Assembly (NCBI GenBank): GCA_031285115.1
Contig: JAITWU010000155.1
Span: 1 to 13,053, forward strand
Source of the DNA: Azonexus sp.
GTDB lineage: Bacteria; Pseudomonadota; Gammaproteobacteria; Burkholderiales; Rhodocyclaceae
Reading direction: 5' to 3'
DNA length: 13,053 nucleotides
The notes under the pieces are model-generated. The model saw only the letters and a list, made by a program, of their open reading frames with translations, made no database searches and was not told where the DNA came from. Each line of letters starts with the position of its first letter. Position 1 is the stretch's first letter. A program made the position numbers and the translations under genes. Positions 1 through 7,119 of the stretch are shown here, piece by piece.

Positions 1-1190
1 GCAAACATCTGGTGCTGACCGACGTCGGAAGTGACAAAGGCTTCGCCGCCCGTGACTTCATAGAGTTTTTCGACGACGAACTGCGGCATGATGTGCTCGC
101 TCTGGCGGTAGGCGAGCGATTTGCGACCACGCCATTCCTCGATCTGCTTCCACCAGTCGGCCACTTCCGGATCGGTCTTGAAGCCTTCGTCCATCAACTT
201 GAGCATTTCGTCGAGCACGTCGGCGACATTGCCGACAATCGGCACATCGACCTTGACGCGCTTGGAAATGGAGGAGGGATCAATGTCGACATGGATGACG
301 CGCCGCTTCTCCTCGGCAAAATGCTCCGGATTGCCGATCACGCGGTCATCGAAACGGGCGCCGATGGCGAGAATCACATCGGCGTAGTGCATCGCGTTGT
401 TGGCTTCAAACGTACCGTGCATCCCCAGCATCCCGACAAACTGGCGGTCGGTCGCCGGATAGCCGCCCAGCCCCATCAAGGTGCTGGTGACGGGGAAATT
501 GAGTTTTTTGGCCACCGCAGTCAGTTGTTCGGCGGCATTTGACAGAATCACGCCGCCGCCGATGTAGATGATCGGACGCTTGGCGCTCTGCAACAACTGC
601 GCGGCTTTCTTGATCTGGCCGAGATGGCCCTTGACCACCGGGTTGTAAGAACGCATCTGGATCGACTTCGGATACTCGAACTTCGCCATCTGCGCCGTCA
701 CATCCTTGGGGATGTCGACCACGACCGGGCCGGGACGACCGGTAGAAGCAATGTGAAAGGCTTTTTTGATGGTCAGCGCCAGATCCTTCACGTCCTTCAC
801 AAGAAAATTGTGCTTGACGCAGGGCCGGGTGATGCCGACGGTATCGCATTCCTGAAAAGCGTCCTGACCGATGTAGGCAGTCGGCACCTGGCCGCAGAGG
901 ACGACCATCGGGATCGAATCCATGTAGGCGGTAGCAATGCCGGTCACAGTATTGGTCACGCCGGGGCCGGAGGTGACGAGCGCCACGCCAACTTTCTGCG
1001 ACGAACGCGAATAGGCGTCGGCGGCGTGAGCGGCGGCCTGCTCGTGACGGACCAGAATGTGCTTGACTTCATCCTGCTTGAACAGCGCGTCATAAATGTG
1101 CAAAACGGACCCGCCAGGGTAACCGAACACACATTCCACCTTTTCTTCCTGCAAGCACCTGACTACAATTTCCGCGCCGCTGATCATCAT
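1..1190 (-). CDS. ilvI: Acetolactate synthase large subunit, 5' part (3' end outside window)
   Basis: This gene encodes the catalytic TPP- and FAD-dependent subunit of acetolactate (acetohydroxyacid) synthase, the first common step of valine, leucine and isoleucine synthesis. The reading frame is open from 1190 to the left edge, about 396 of the usual ~570 residues. It begins MMISGAEIVVRCLQEE and shows the family motifs FGYPGGSV (residues 22-29), the cofactor glutamate in RHEQAAAHAADAY (Glu50), LVTSGPGVTN, GRPGPVVVDIPKD, and the FAD-region motif GARFDDRV. An in-frame TGA lies seven codons upstream, so only the two adjacent ATGs (1190 and 1187) can be starts. It is transcribed divergently from the sigma factor gene. 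A small subunit (ilvH) and ilvC would be expected downstream, outside the window. The choice of ilvI over ilvB is by similarity to the single biosynthetic enzyme usual in betaproteobacteria. Confidence 0.96.
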   Translation of the reverse strand, partial: MMISGAEIVVRCLQEEKVECVFGYPGGSVLHIYDALFKQDEVKHILVRHEQAAAHAADAYSRSSQKVGVALVTSGPGVTNTVTGIATAYMDSIPMVVLCGQVPTAYIGQDAFQECDTVGITRPCVKHNFLVKDVKDLALTIKKAFHIASTGRPGPVVVDIPKDVTAQMAKFEYPKSIQMRSYNPVVKGHLGQIKKAAQLLQSAKRPIIYIGGGVILSNAAEQLTAVAKKLNFPVTSTLMGLGGYPATDRQFVGMLGMHGTFEANNAMHYADVILAIGARFDDRVIGNPEHFAEEKRRVIHVDIDPSSISKRVKVDVPIVGNVADVLDEMLKLMDEGFKTDPEVADWWKQIEEWRGRKSLAYRQSEHIMPQFVVEKLYEVTGGEAFVTSDVGQHQMF

Positions 1191-1224
1191 TCCGGGTCCA
1201 AAAGCTGTCGCTCAAAAAGGCGTT

Positions 1225-1253
1225 ACCTTAATTGACCGCCTGTTTCCGGTCAA
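1225..1253 (-). promoter_or_regulatory. Predicted sigma-70 promoter of ilvI
   Basis: On the minus strand, TTGACC (1253-1248, 5 of 6 to the -35 consensus) is followed after 17 bases by TAAGGT (1230-1225, keeping the conserved first, second and last positions of the -10). The predicted transcript start lies about 30 bases upstream of the ilvI ATG. The -35 sits inside the 7-base inverted repeat at 1232-1253. This is prediction by consensus only. Confidence 0.42.
1232..1253. promoter_or_regulatory. Inverted repeat in the ilvI/sigma factor divergent region
   Basis: TTGACCG (1232-1238) and CGGTCAA (1247-1253) are perfect 7-base inverted arms separated by CCTGTTTC. The dyad lies between two divergent genes and overlaps the predicted ilvI -35 element, so it could be an operator. 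It could also be coincidence, as each arm resembles a -35 hexamer. There is no T-run, so it is not an intrinsic terminator. Confidence 0.4.
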
Positions 1254-1304
1254 GGTTTCCGGCATAATTCAAGGTTCCCAAGGCCCCTACCGGACGAGAC
1301 GTTT

Positions 1305-1868
1305 CTGGCTTCATCCTATCAACTTGCAAAATTTCTCGAATCGGTCGAGCGGCGGGCCTTCAAGCAGGCCATGTTCGCTGTCCGGGAGGAAGAAGCCGCC
1401 CTCGACATCGTCCAGGACTCGATGCTCAAACTCTCCGAGAAATACGGCGACCGACCCGAGGAAGAGTTCCCCATGCTCTTCCAGCGCATCCTGCAAAACA
1501 CCATCCGCGACTTTTACCGGCGAAGCAAGGTGCGCTCGATGTGGACCACCCTGCTCTCGGCCTTCGCCTCCGATGACGATGAAGACGACGACCCGCTCGA
1601 ACGGCTGGCGGTCGACATGGACGACGGCGGCCCAAAAACCCCGGAAAGCGCCTTGCTGCAAACCCAAACCCTGAATATCCTTGAGGCAGAGATAAAAAAA
1701 CTGCCAACACGTCAACGCGAAGCCTTCATCATGCGTTACTGGGAAGATATGGACGTTGCCGAAACCGCGGCAGCCATGGGTTGCTCGGAGGGCAGCGTCA
1801 AGACTCACTGCTCCCGCGCCACGCATACGCTGGCTGCCGCGTTATCGGCGAAAGGTATCAAGCTATGA
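1305..1868 (+). CDS. ECF-like RNA polymerase sigma factor (probable CTG start)
   Basis: This is a sigma-70-family factor with only regions 2 and 4. Region 2 contains DIVQDSMLKLSEKYG and FQRILQNTIRDFYRRSK. Region 4 contains the helix-turn-helix LPTRQREAFIMRYWEDM and MGCSEGSVKTHCSRA. The linker carries a strongly acidic stretch (DDDEDDD). The first in-frame ATG is at 1371, but the frame upstream codes for LAKFLESVERRAFKQA, which looks like the conserved beginning of this family. The frame is open back to a TGA at 1233, with no ATG, GTG or TTG in between. The only plausible upstream start is CTG at 1305, giving 187 residues; ATG 1371 would give 165. The stop overlaps the next start as ATGA (1865-1868), indicating translational coupling. 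The genes it controls are unknown. The function is certain at family level and the start is inferred. Confidence 0.88.
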   Translation: MASSYQLAKFLESVERRAFKQAMFAVREEEAALDIVQDSMLKLSEKYGDRPEEEFPMLFQRILQNTIRDFYRRSKVRSMWTTLLSAFASDDDEDDDPLERLAVDMDDGGPKTPESALLQTQTLNILEAEIKKLPTRQREAFIMRYWEDMDVAETAAAMGCSEGSVKTHCSRATHTLAAALSAKGIKL

Positions 1869-2293
1869 ACAACGAACAACACGACGCTTACCGCATTCGG
1901 CAAGTGCTCAATCACGGGCTGGCCGACATTCCGCCAGCGGCTGCCCGCCGCCTTGAAGCGGCGCGCCATCTGGCGCTCGACCGGCAAAAGCAGGAAGCGC
2001 CGCAACTGGCGCTGGCTGGCGTCGGGGGGCGCATCCTCGGGGAGCGTACTCATTTCCCGGCTTTGCTGCGCGGCTTTGCCCGCTCCGGCATTGATTTTGC
2101 CCGCTTCAAGCCGCTGCTTGCCATCATTGCGCTGCTCACCGGCATGTGGCTCTCCTTTTACTGGCACAGCGTCCAGTACGTCGAAGAAACCGAGGCCGTC
2201 GACTCCGCCCTGCTGACCGACGACCTGCCGCCGGAAGCCTTTGCCGACCGCGAATTCATCGAATGGCTCAAAGACGACTCCTCGGCTCAATAA
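1865..2293 (+). CDS. DUF3619 single-pass membrane protein, putative anti-sigma factor
   Basis: This 142-residue protein resembles the DUF3619 family found next to sigma factors in betaproteobacteria. Residues 1-80 are hydrophilic and presumably cytoplasmic, starting with a short helical segment (YRIRQVLNHGLADIPPAAA). One hydrophobic segment (about 84-101, PLLAIIALLTGMWLSFYW) should span the inner membrane. A short acidic C-terminus (EETEAVDS, EFIEWLKDD) would face the periplasm. Cytoplasmic N-terminus, one helix and periplasmic tail is the layout of an anti-sigma factor, and the gene overlaps the sigma factor gene by four bases. The anti-sigma role is inference from layout and position. I see no zinc-binding ZAS motif (HxxxCxxC). 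The gene overlaps the next one by 31 bases. Confidence 0.8.
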   Translation: MNNEQHDAYRIRQVLNHGLADIPPAAARRLEAARHLALDRQKQEAPQLALAGVGGRILGERTHFPALLRGFARSGIDFARFKPLLAIIALLTGMWLSFYWHSVQYVEETEAVDSALLTDDLPPEAFADREFIEWLKDDSSAQ

Positions 2294-2787
2294 TCGCCGG
2301 GCTGCTGCTCGTCGGCAGCGTTCTCGCCGAGCCGCCGACCAGTGTGCTCATCGGCACCCCACCACAGCCGGAGTGGGTAGCGTTGAGTCCAGCCCAGCAA
2401 AACATCCTGGCGCCGCTCGCCAAAGACTGGAACGCAATGGACAGCCTGCGCCGCAAGCAATGGCTGGGCCTTGCCGAACGCTATCCCGACATGGCCCCGG
2501 ACAAACAGCGGCGGGTCAAGGAGCGGATGCGGGAATGGGGCCGCATGACGCCCGACGAGCGCACCCAGGCGCGCAATAATTACAAAGATTTCAAGCAGTT
2601 GCCGCCCAATCAAAAAAAGGCGGTCAAGGAAAAATGGAAAGCCTATCTCAGCCTGTCCGCCGCCGAGCGGCAGCGGATGCGTGAAGAAGGCAAATCAACC
2701 GAATTGTTGATGCTGATGCCGCCAACGGAAACAGTCGCCGAAGAAACCCGCGCGGCGAAAAGCGCCCCCCCAGGCCCGTCGCCATGA
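2263..2787 (+). CDS. DUF3106 secreted helical-repeat protein
   Basis: The start at ATG 2263 gives a protein of 174 residues that begins MAQRRLLGSIIAGLLLVGSV, a normal signal peptide with likely cleavage after LAEP or nearby; the longer frame upstream has no signal. Residues 38-140 form a charged helical region with an aromatic residue exactly every 18 positions (Trp38, Trp56, Tyr74, Trp92, Phe110, Tyr128), each followed by a Met/Leu three residues later and usually by a proline or acid and a basic pair. The tail (150-174) is Pro/Ala-rich. DUF3106 proteins occur in this position in related bacteria and have no established biochemical role as far as I know. Export with a sigma/anti-sigma pair suggests a periplasmic sensor or chaperone-like part of an envelope-stress circuit, which is speculation. 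It overlaps the DUF3619 gene and shares ATGA with the next gene. Confidence 0.82.
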   Translation: MAQRRLLGSIIAGLLLVGSVLAEPPTSVLIGTPPQPEWVALSPAQQNILAPLAKDWNAMDSLRRKQWLGLAERYPDMAPDKQRRVKERMREWGRMTPDERTQARNNYKDFKQLPPNQKKAVKEKWKAYLSLSAAERQRMREEGKSTELLMLMPPTETVAEETRAAKSAPPGPSP

Positions 2788-3212
2788 GCGGCCCGCCGCT
2801 CGCCAGTCTGGGCCGGCGTCTGGTCAGCATGTTGTATGAAGGTCTGGTTGTTTTTGCAGTGCTGCTGATCTTTTTCGTCATACCGCAAGCCGCGCTCTCC
2901 GGTCATCTGGGTCACACCCTTGGCCCGCGCCCGATGTTGCTGCACATGCTGCTGCTGCTGCTGATCTATTTCGTCTGGTTCTGGCTGCATGGCGGTCAGA
3001 CACTGCCGATGAAAACCTGGAAACTGCGCCTGACCAATGCCGACGGCTCGCCGTTGCGGCCCTTGCAGGCGGTGCTGCGCTACCTCGCCGCCTGGCCGAG
3101 CATTCTGTTCTTTGGCGTCGGCATCCTGTGGGCGCTGCTCGACCCCGACCGCCAGTTCCTGCATGACCGCCTGGCGGGTAGCTGCGTCCGCTCTGATGAC
3201 CACCAGGCTTGA
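2784..3212 (+). CDS. RDD-family integral membrane protein
   Basis: This is a 142-residue inner-membrane protein of the RDD family. The N-terminal helix begins with the Arg-rich signature LGRRLVSMLYEGL, in which the usual Asp appears as Glu19. Three hydrophobic segments are visible: about 19-38, 49-69 (LLHMLLLLLIYFVWFWL) and 99-119. Between the second and third is the conserved TLPMKTWKLRLTNADG loop, typical of the family, and the C-terminal DPDRQFLHDRLAG motif is also typical. RDD proteins have been linked in some species to ion transport, but no substrate can be read from this sequence. The start ATG overlaps the DUF3106 stop (ATGA at 2784-2787), and the gene closes the four-gene operon. No clear hairpin follows before the convergent binding-protein gene. 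Confidence 0.88.
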   Translation: MSGPPLASLGRRLVSMLYEGLVVFAVLLIFFVIPQAALSGHLGHTLGPRPMLLHMLLLLLIYFVWFWLHGGQTLPMKTWKLRLTNADGSPLRPLQAVLRYLAAWPSILFFGVGILWALLDPDRQFLHDRLAGSCVRSDDHQA

Positions 3213-3249
3213 AGTCCTTGATTATGTTTGTAACAGCGATATAAAAAAT

Positions 3250-4449
3250 TCAATACAGCAGTTCGCCGTTCTCCCGCACCATGCCAATGTCGATGAAATG
3301 CAGACCAACGTGTGTGTCGGCGCGAAAGCGCACCGGCAGGCCGCCGAGGTCGACATTCAGATTTTCCAGCGCGGCTTGCACGTCGCGGCCGCTGGGCGCC
3401 GATTTGCCGCTGGCGCGTACTGCCTCGACCAGCACCCGGGCGGCAATGTAGCCCTCGAAGGTGAAGGGCGTGTAAGCCTCGGGCGGTGGTGGTGGCGTCA
3501 GCGCGGCCATGTCGCGGCGAAATTCGACGGCCAGCGGCAGCACCGATTTCATCGGGTTGGGCACCGACTGCGAGATTGCAACTCCGCGCGCATATCTGGC
3601 TCCGGCCGAGGCGACCAGGGTGCGCGCATCGAGGTAGGAAACGCTGTAGAGCGGCAATTCATTGCCCGCTTTGCGCAGCTTGCTCACCACCTGGCCGGCT
3701 GTTTCCGCCGCCATGAACAGCAGTACGACCTGGGTGCGCCTGGCGGCAATCTCGGCAATGGCTGCGTCGCTGACATTCTGTCCAAGCGCAACCGCCGCTG
3801 AATGGACCAGCGAGCCGCCAACGGCCTTGATTTCACGCTCGACGATCGGCACCGCCCCGCGTCCGGCGGGATCGTCCAGGTACAACACCGACAAGCGCGA
3901 CAGCCCGATGGTCATGAGTTGGCGCGCAATGGCGGCAATCTCGGCTTCTTCGCCCCGGCGCAGGTGGAAGACGTAGGGCCGCACCGGCGTGCGGAACGCG
4001 TCGATGGCCGGAATCGTCCCGAGCAGCGGAATCTTCAATTTGTCGAGCGTGCGACTCTCAAGAAGACGCACGATGCTGTCGGGGCCGACATGGTAGAGAA
4101 AAGCAACCGGCGACGCCTTGGCCGCCACCGTCTCATAGGCTTCGATACTGCGTTTGGGGTCGGCCCCGTCATCGACCGTGACGAAGCGCACCGGCTGACC
4201 GGCAATGCCGCCGCGCGCATTGACGGCCTGAAACGCCGCGTTGGCGCCGAGTTGGAGTTGCCGTGTGTAGAAACCCAGATAGCCCTCGGTGGGCGAGACC
4301 TGGGCGATGACGATCGGTTTGACCGGCGTCGGCGACTGGGCCTGGACTTGCCCCCCGACGAGGCCAAGCAGCAGGCCGACGCCAGCCAGAAAGGCGCTGG
4401 CCCGGTGGCGGAATGGGGTGAATGGGGTGGTGTGAATGCGCGGCGACAT
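3250..4449 (-). CDS. ABC transporter periplasmic substrate-binding protein (LivJ/LivK-type, orphan)
   Basis: This is a periplasmic binding protein of the type-1 fold (Peripla_BP_6, branched-chain amino acid/amide class), 399 residues. The signal peptide is an unusually long basic N-region followed by SAFLAGVGLLLGLVGGQVQAQS, with likely cleavage after VQAQ. The mature protein opens with IVIAQVSPTEGYLGFYTRQL and contains LGANAAFQAVNARGGIAG and VRFVTVDDGADPKRS, the standard first-lobe pattern of the family. A late FEGYIAARVLVEAVRASG helix is also typical. The start at 4449 is preferred because GGGAGGG lies 9 bases upstream; the in-frame ATG at 4467 would lie almost on the predicted transcript start and has no ribosome site. 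No permease or ATPase genes are adjacent, so the ligand is unknown and it may serve a transporter encoded elsewhere or a sensory role. Confidence 0.9.
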   Translation of the reverse strand: MSPRIHTTPFTPFRHRASAFLAGVGLLLGLVGGQVQAQSPTPVKPIVIAQVSPTEGYLGFYTRQLQLGANAAFQAVNARGGIAGQPVRFVTVDDGADPKRSIEAYETVAAKASPVAFLYHVGPDSIVRLLESRTLDKLKIPLLGTIPAIDAFRTPVRPYVFHLRRGEEAEIAAIARQLMTIGLSRLSVLYLDDPAGRGAVPIVEREIKAVGGSLVHSAAVALGQNVSDAAIAEIAARRTQVVLLFMAAETAGQVVSKLRKAGNELPLYSVSYLDARTLVASAGARYARGVAISQSVPNPMKSVLPLAVEFRRDMAALTPPPPPEAYTPFTFEGYIAARVLVEAVRASGKSAPSGRDVQAALENLNVDLGGLPVRFRADTHVGLHFIDIGMVRENGELLY

Positions 4450-4458
4450 GATGTGATT

Positions 4459-4465
4459 CCCTCCC
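4459..4465 (-). promoter_or_regulatory. Ribosome binding site of the substrate-binding protein gene
   Basis: GGGAGGG on the minus strand, 9 bases before ATG 4449. It decides the start, because it overlaps the codons just after the alternative ATG at 4467. Confidence 0.7.
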
Positions 4466-4481
4466 ATAAAAATTTTGCATA

Positions 4482-4511
4482 CTTATTCACCTTATCAGAA
4501 ATTGCCGTCAA
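4482..4511 (-). promoter_or_regulatory. Predicted sigma-70 promoter of the substrate-binding protein gene
   Basis: On the minus strand, TTGACG (4511-4506, 5 of 6) is followed after 18 bases by AATAAG (4487-4482, 4 of 6). Transcription would begin near 4475, leaving a leader of about 25 bases with the ribosome site at 4465-4459. Consensus match only. Confidence 0.5.
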
Positions 4512-4638
4512 TGGTCGCAGTCAGCGATTTGAGGGCGCTGGCAGAGAGCCTTGAACCGTCTGCTGCGGCACCGCCCCAATGATTCAATCGACATACCCCT
4601 CCAGCATGACCGGGCCGCATTTTTCGCCTCTTTCAAAT

Positions 4639-4652
4639 TTAGCGGACATCAA
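4639..4652 (+). promoter_or_regulatory. Weak FNR/DNR-like half-site upstream of norC
   Basis: TTAGCGGACATCAA has a perfect right half (ATCAA) and only the leading TT of the left half of the TTGAT-N4-ATCAA consensus. Denitrification genes are commonly activated by FNR/DNR-type regulators from a site near -41.5; this would put the norC transcript start near 4687, about 30 bases before the gene. No better match is seen in 4450-4716, and a NorR-type control could apply instead. Confidence 0.25.
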
Positions 4653-4716
4653 AGCCCCCGCATGACACCGGGAAATACCATCGTCCGGCCAAACTATTTC
4701 CGAAAGGGGGAAAGCA

Positions 4717-6538
<1,822 letters not shown>

Positions 6539-6562
6539 CCTGCTTTTACGCCTGTAACAGGC

Positions 6563-6594
6563 AAAGCGCGAATCGCCAGATTCGCGCTTTTTTT
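6563..6594 (+). terminator. Intrinsic terminator of norCB
   Basis: AAAGCGCGAATC (6563-6574) and GATTCGCGCTTT (6579-6590) form a perfect 12-base stem with a GCCA loop. Seven T residues in a row (6588-6594) end it. It lies 25 bases after the norB stop. The A-rich left flank is short, but the hairpin could also help stop the convergent DUF302 transcript. Confidence 0.93.
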
Positions 6595-6607
6595 ATGGGC
6601 GCGCCGC

Positions 6608-6991
6608 TCAACGCGCCTCATCAATCACCTGCCGCAACCGTTCCTCGAACTCGCCCGCCAGTCGCGCCGTTTCCGGTTGGGCCGACACCTCTGGCAACAG
6701 CGCCGCAGGCTGCAACAGGCCAAACTGCGTCACCCCGGCCTCGGTAAAAACCGCAATGCGCCACGGCAACGCCAGGGCCAGGCGCATATCGCAGGCGAGC
6801 AGGCTTTCCGTCAGGCGGCGGCTGGTCAACTCGACGATGCGCCATTCCTCGTCACAGGCAAAGCCGCGCTGGCGCAGGGCTTCGCCCTCGTCAGCCGCCC
6901 GCTGCACGGCAAAACCGAGCCGCAGCGCCGCAGCTTCGAGATCGACTGCCGCTTCGTAACAGGATTTGTCGCTCGCTACCACGTAAATCAT
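6608..6991 (-). CDS. DUF302 domain protein
   Basis: This is a 127-residue protein without signal peptide or membrane segments, resembling DUF302. The frame shows the family pattern: an opening strand and helix (MIYVVASDKSCYEAAVDLEAA), GFAVQRAADEGEALRQRG, then RIVELTSRRLTESLLACD and LALALPWRIAVFTEAG with GLLQPAALLP. In many DUF302 proteins the middle segment reads CNP...; here the Cys and Asn are replaced (LTS), so that part is divergent. The start at ATG 6991 is chosen for AAGGAG (minus strand, 7002-6997) five bases upstream; the longer frame to 7108 has no ribosome site and a different composition. It is convergent with norCB and divergent from the EIIC-EAL gene. DUF302 genes appear near respiratory genes in related bacteria, but no reaction can be assigned. 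Confidence 0.78.
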   Translation of the reverse strand: MIYVVASDKSCYEAAVDLEAAALRLGFAVQRAADEGEALRQRGFACDEEWRIVELTSRRLTESLLACDMRLALALPWRIAVFTEAGVTQFGLLQPAALLPEVSAQPETARLAGEFEERLRQVIDEAR

Positions 6992-6996
6992 CAATT

Positions 6997-7002
6997 CTCC
7001 TT
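6997..7002 (-). promoter_or_regulatory. Ribosome binding site of the DUF302 gene
   Basis: AAGGAG on the minus strand, five bases before ATG 6991, within an A-rich leader. It fixes the start 39 codons inside the longest open frame. Confidence 0.75.
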
Positions 7003-7032
7003 TTTTCTCCAGCGATGCAAAAAAACCGGAAA

Positions 7033-7060
7033 AATTTACCAAAAGCATACTAATATGCAA
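7033..7060 (-). promoter_or_regulatory. Possible promoter of the DUF302 gene
   Basis: On the minus strand, TTGCAT (7060-7055) is followed after 16 bases by TAAATT (7038-7033, 4 of 6). The match is modest, but the region is the most AT-rich part of the divergent gap, and the position suits the 6991 start. Confidence 0.35.
7045..7058. promoter_or_regulatory. Inverted repeat 1 in the DUF302/EIIC-EAL divergent region
   Basis: GCATA (7045-7049) and TATGC (7054-7058) are perfect 5-base arms with a CTAA spacer. It overlaps the possible DUF302 -35 region. A small operator is possible; short AT-rich arms like these also occur by chance. Confidence 0.3.
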
Positions 7061-7072
7061 AAAGAATAATCT

Positions 7073-7088
7073 CGGTTGGTCACAACCG
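7073..7088. promoter_or_regulatory. Inverted repeat 2 upstream of the EIIC-EAL gene
   Basis: CGGTTG (7073-7078) and CAACCG (7083-7088) are perfect 6-base arms around GTCA, 32 bases before the chosen start of the EIIC-EAL gene. The size fits a dimeric repressor site. An AATAAT hexamer (7065-7070) just to its left could be the -10 of the plus-strand promoter; I see no good -35 for it. Confidence 0.38.
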
Positions 7089-7119
7089 TTTAAACGAATA
7101 GCCAGCATTATTGGCGCAA

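Noticed and set aside
12..1235. Plus-strand open frames (12-542 and 624-1235) across the left edge
   Set aside because: The minus strand encodes an uninterrupted acetolactate synthase with cofactor motifs across the whole stretch, which only lacks a stop because it leaves the window.
3213..3249. Possible terminator between the RDD gene and the binding-protein gene
   Set aside because: There is an A-run (3243-3248) but no stem of useful length on either strand.
3802..4554. 250-codon plus-strand frame opposite the binding protein
   Set aside because: Antisense of a clear secreted binding protein; Arg-rich, without motifs or ribosome site.
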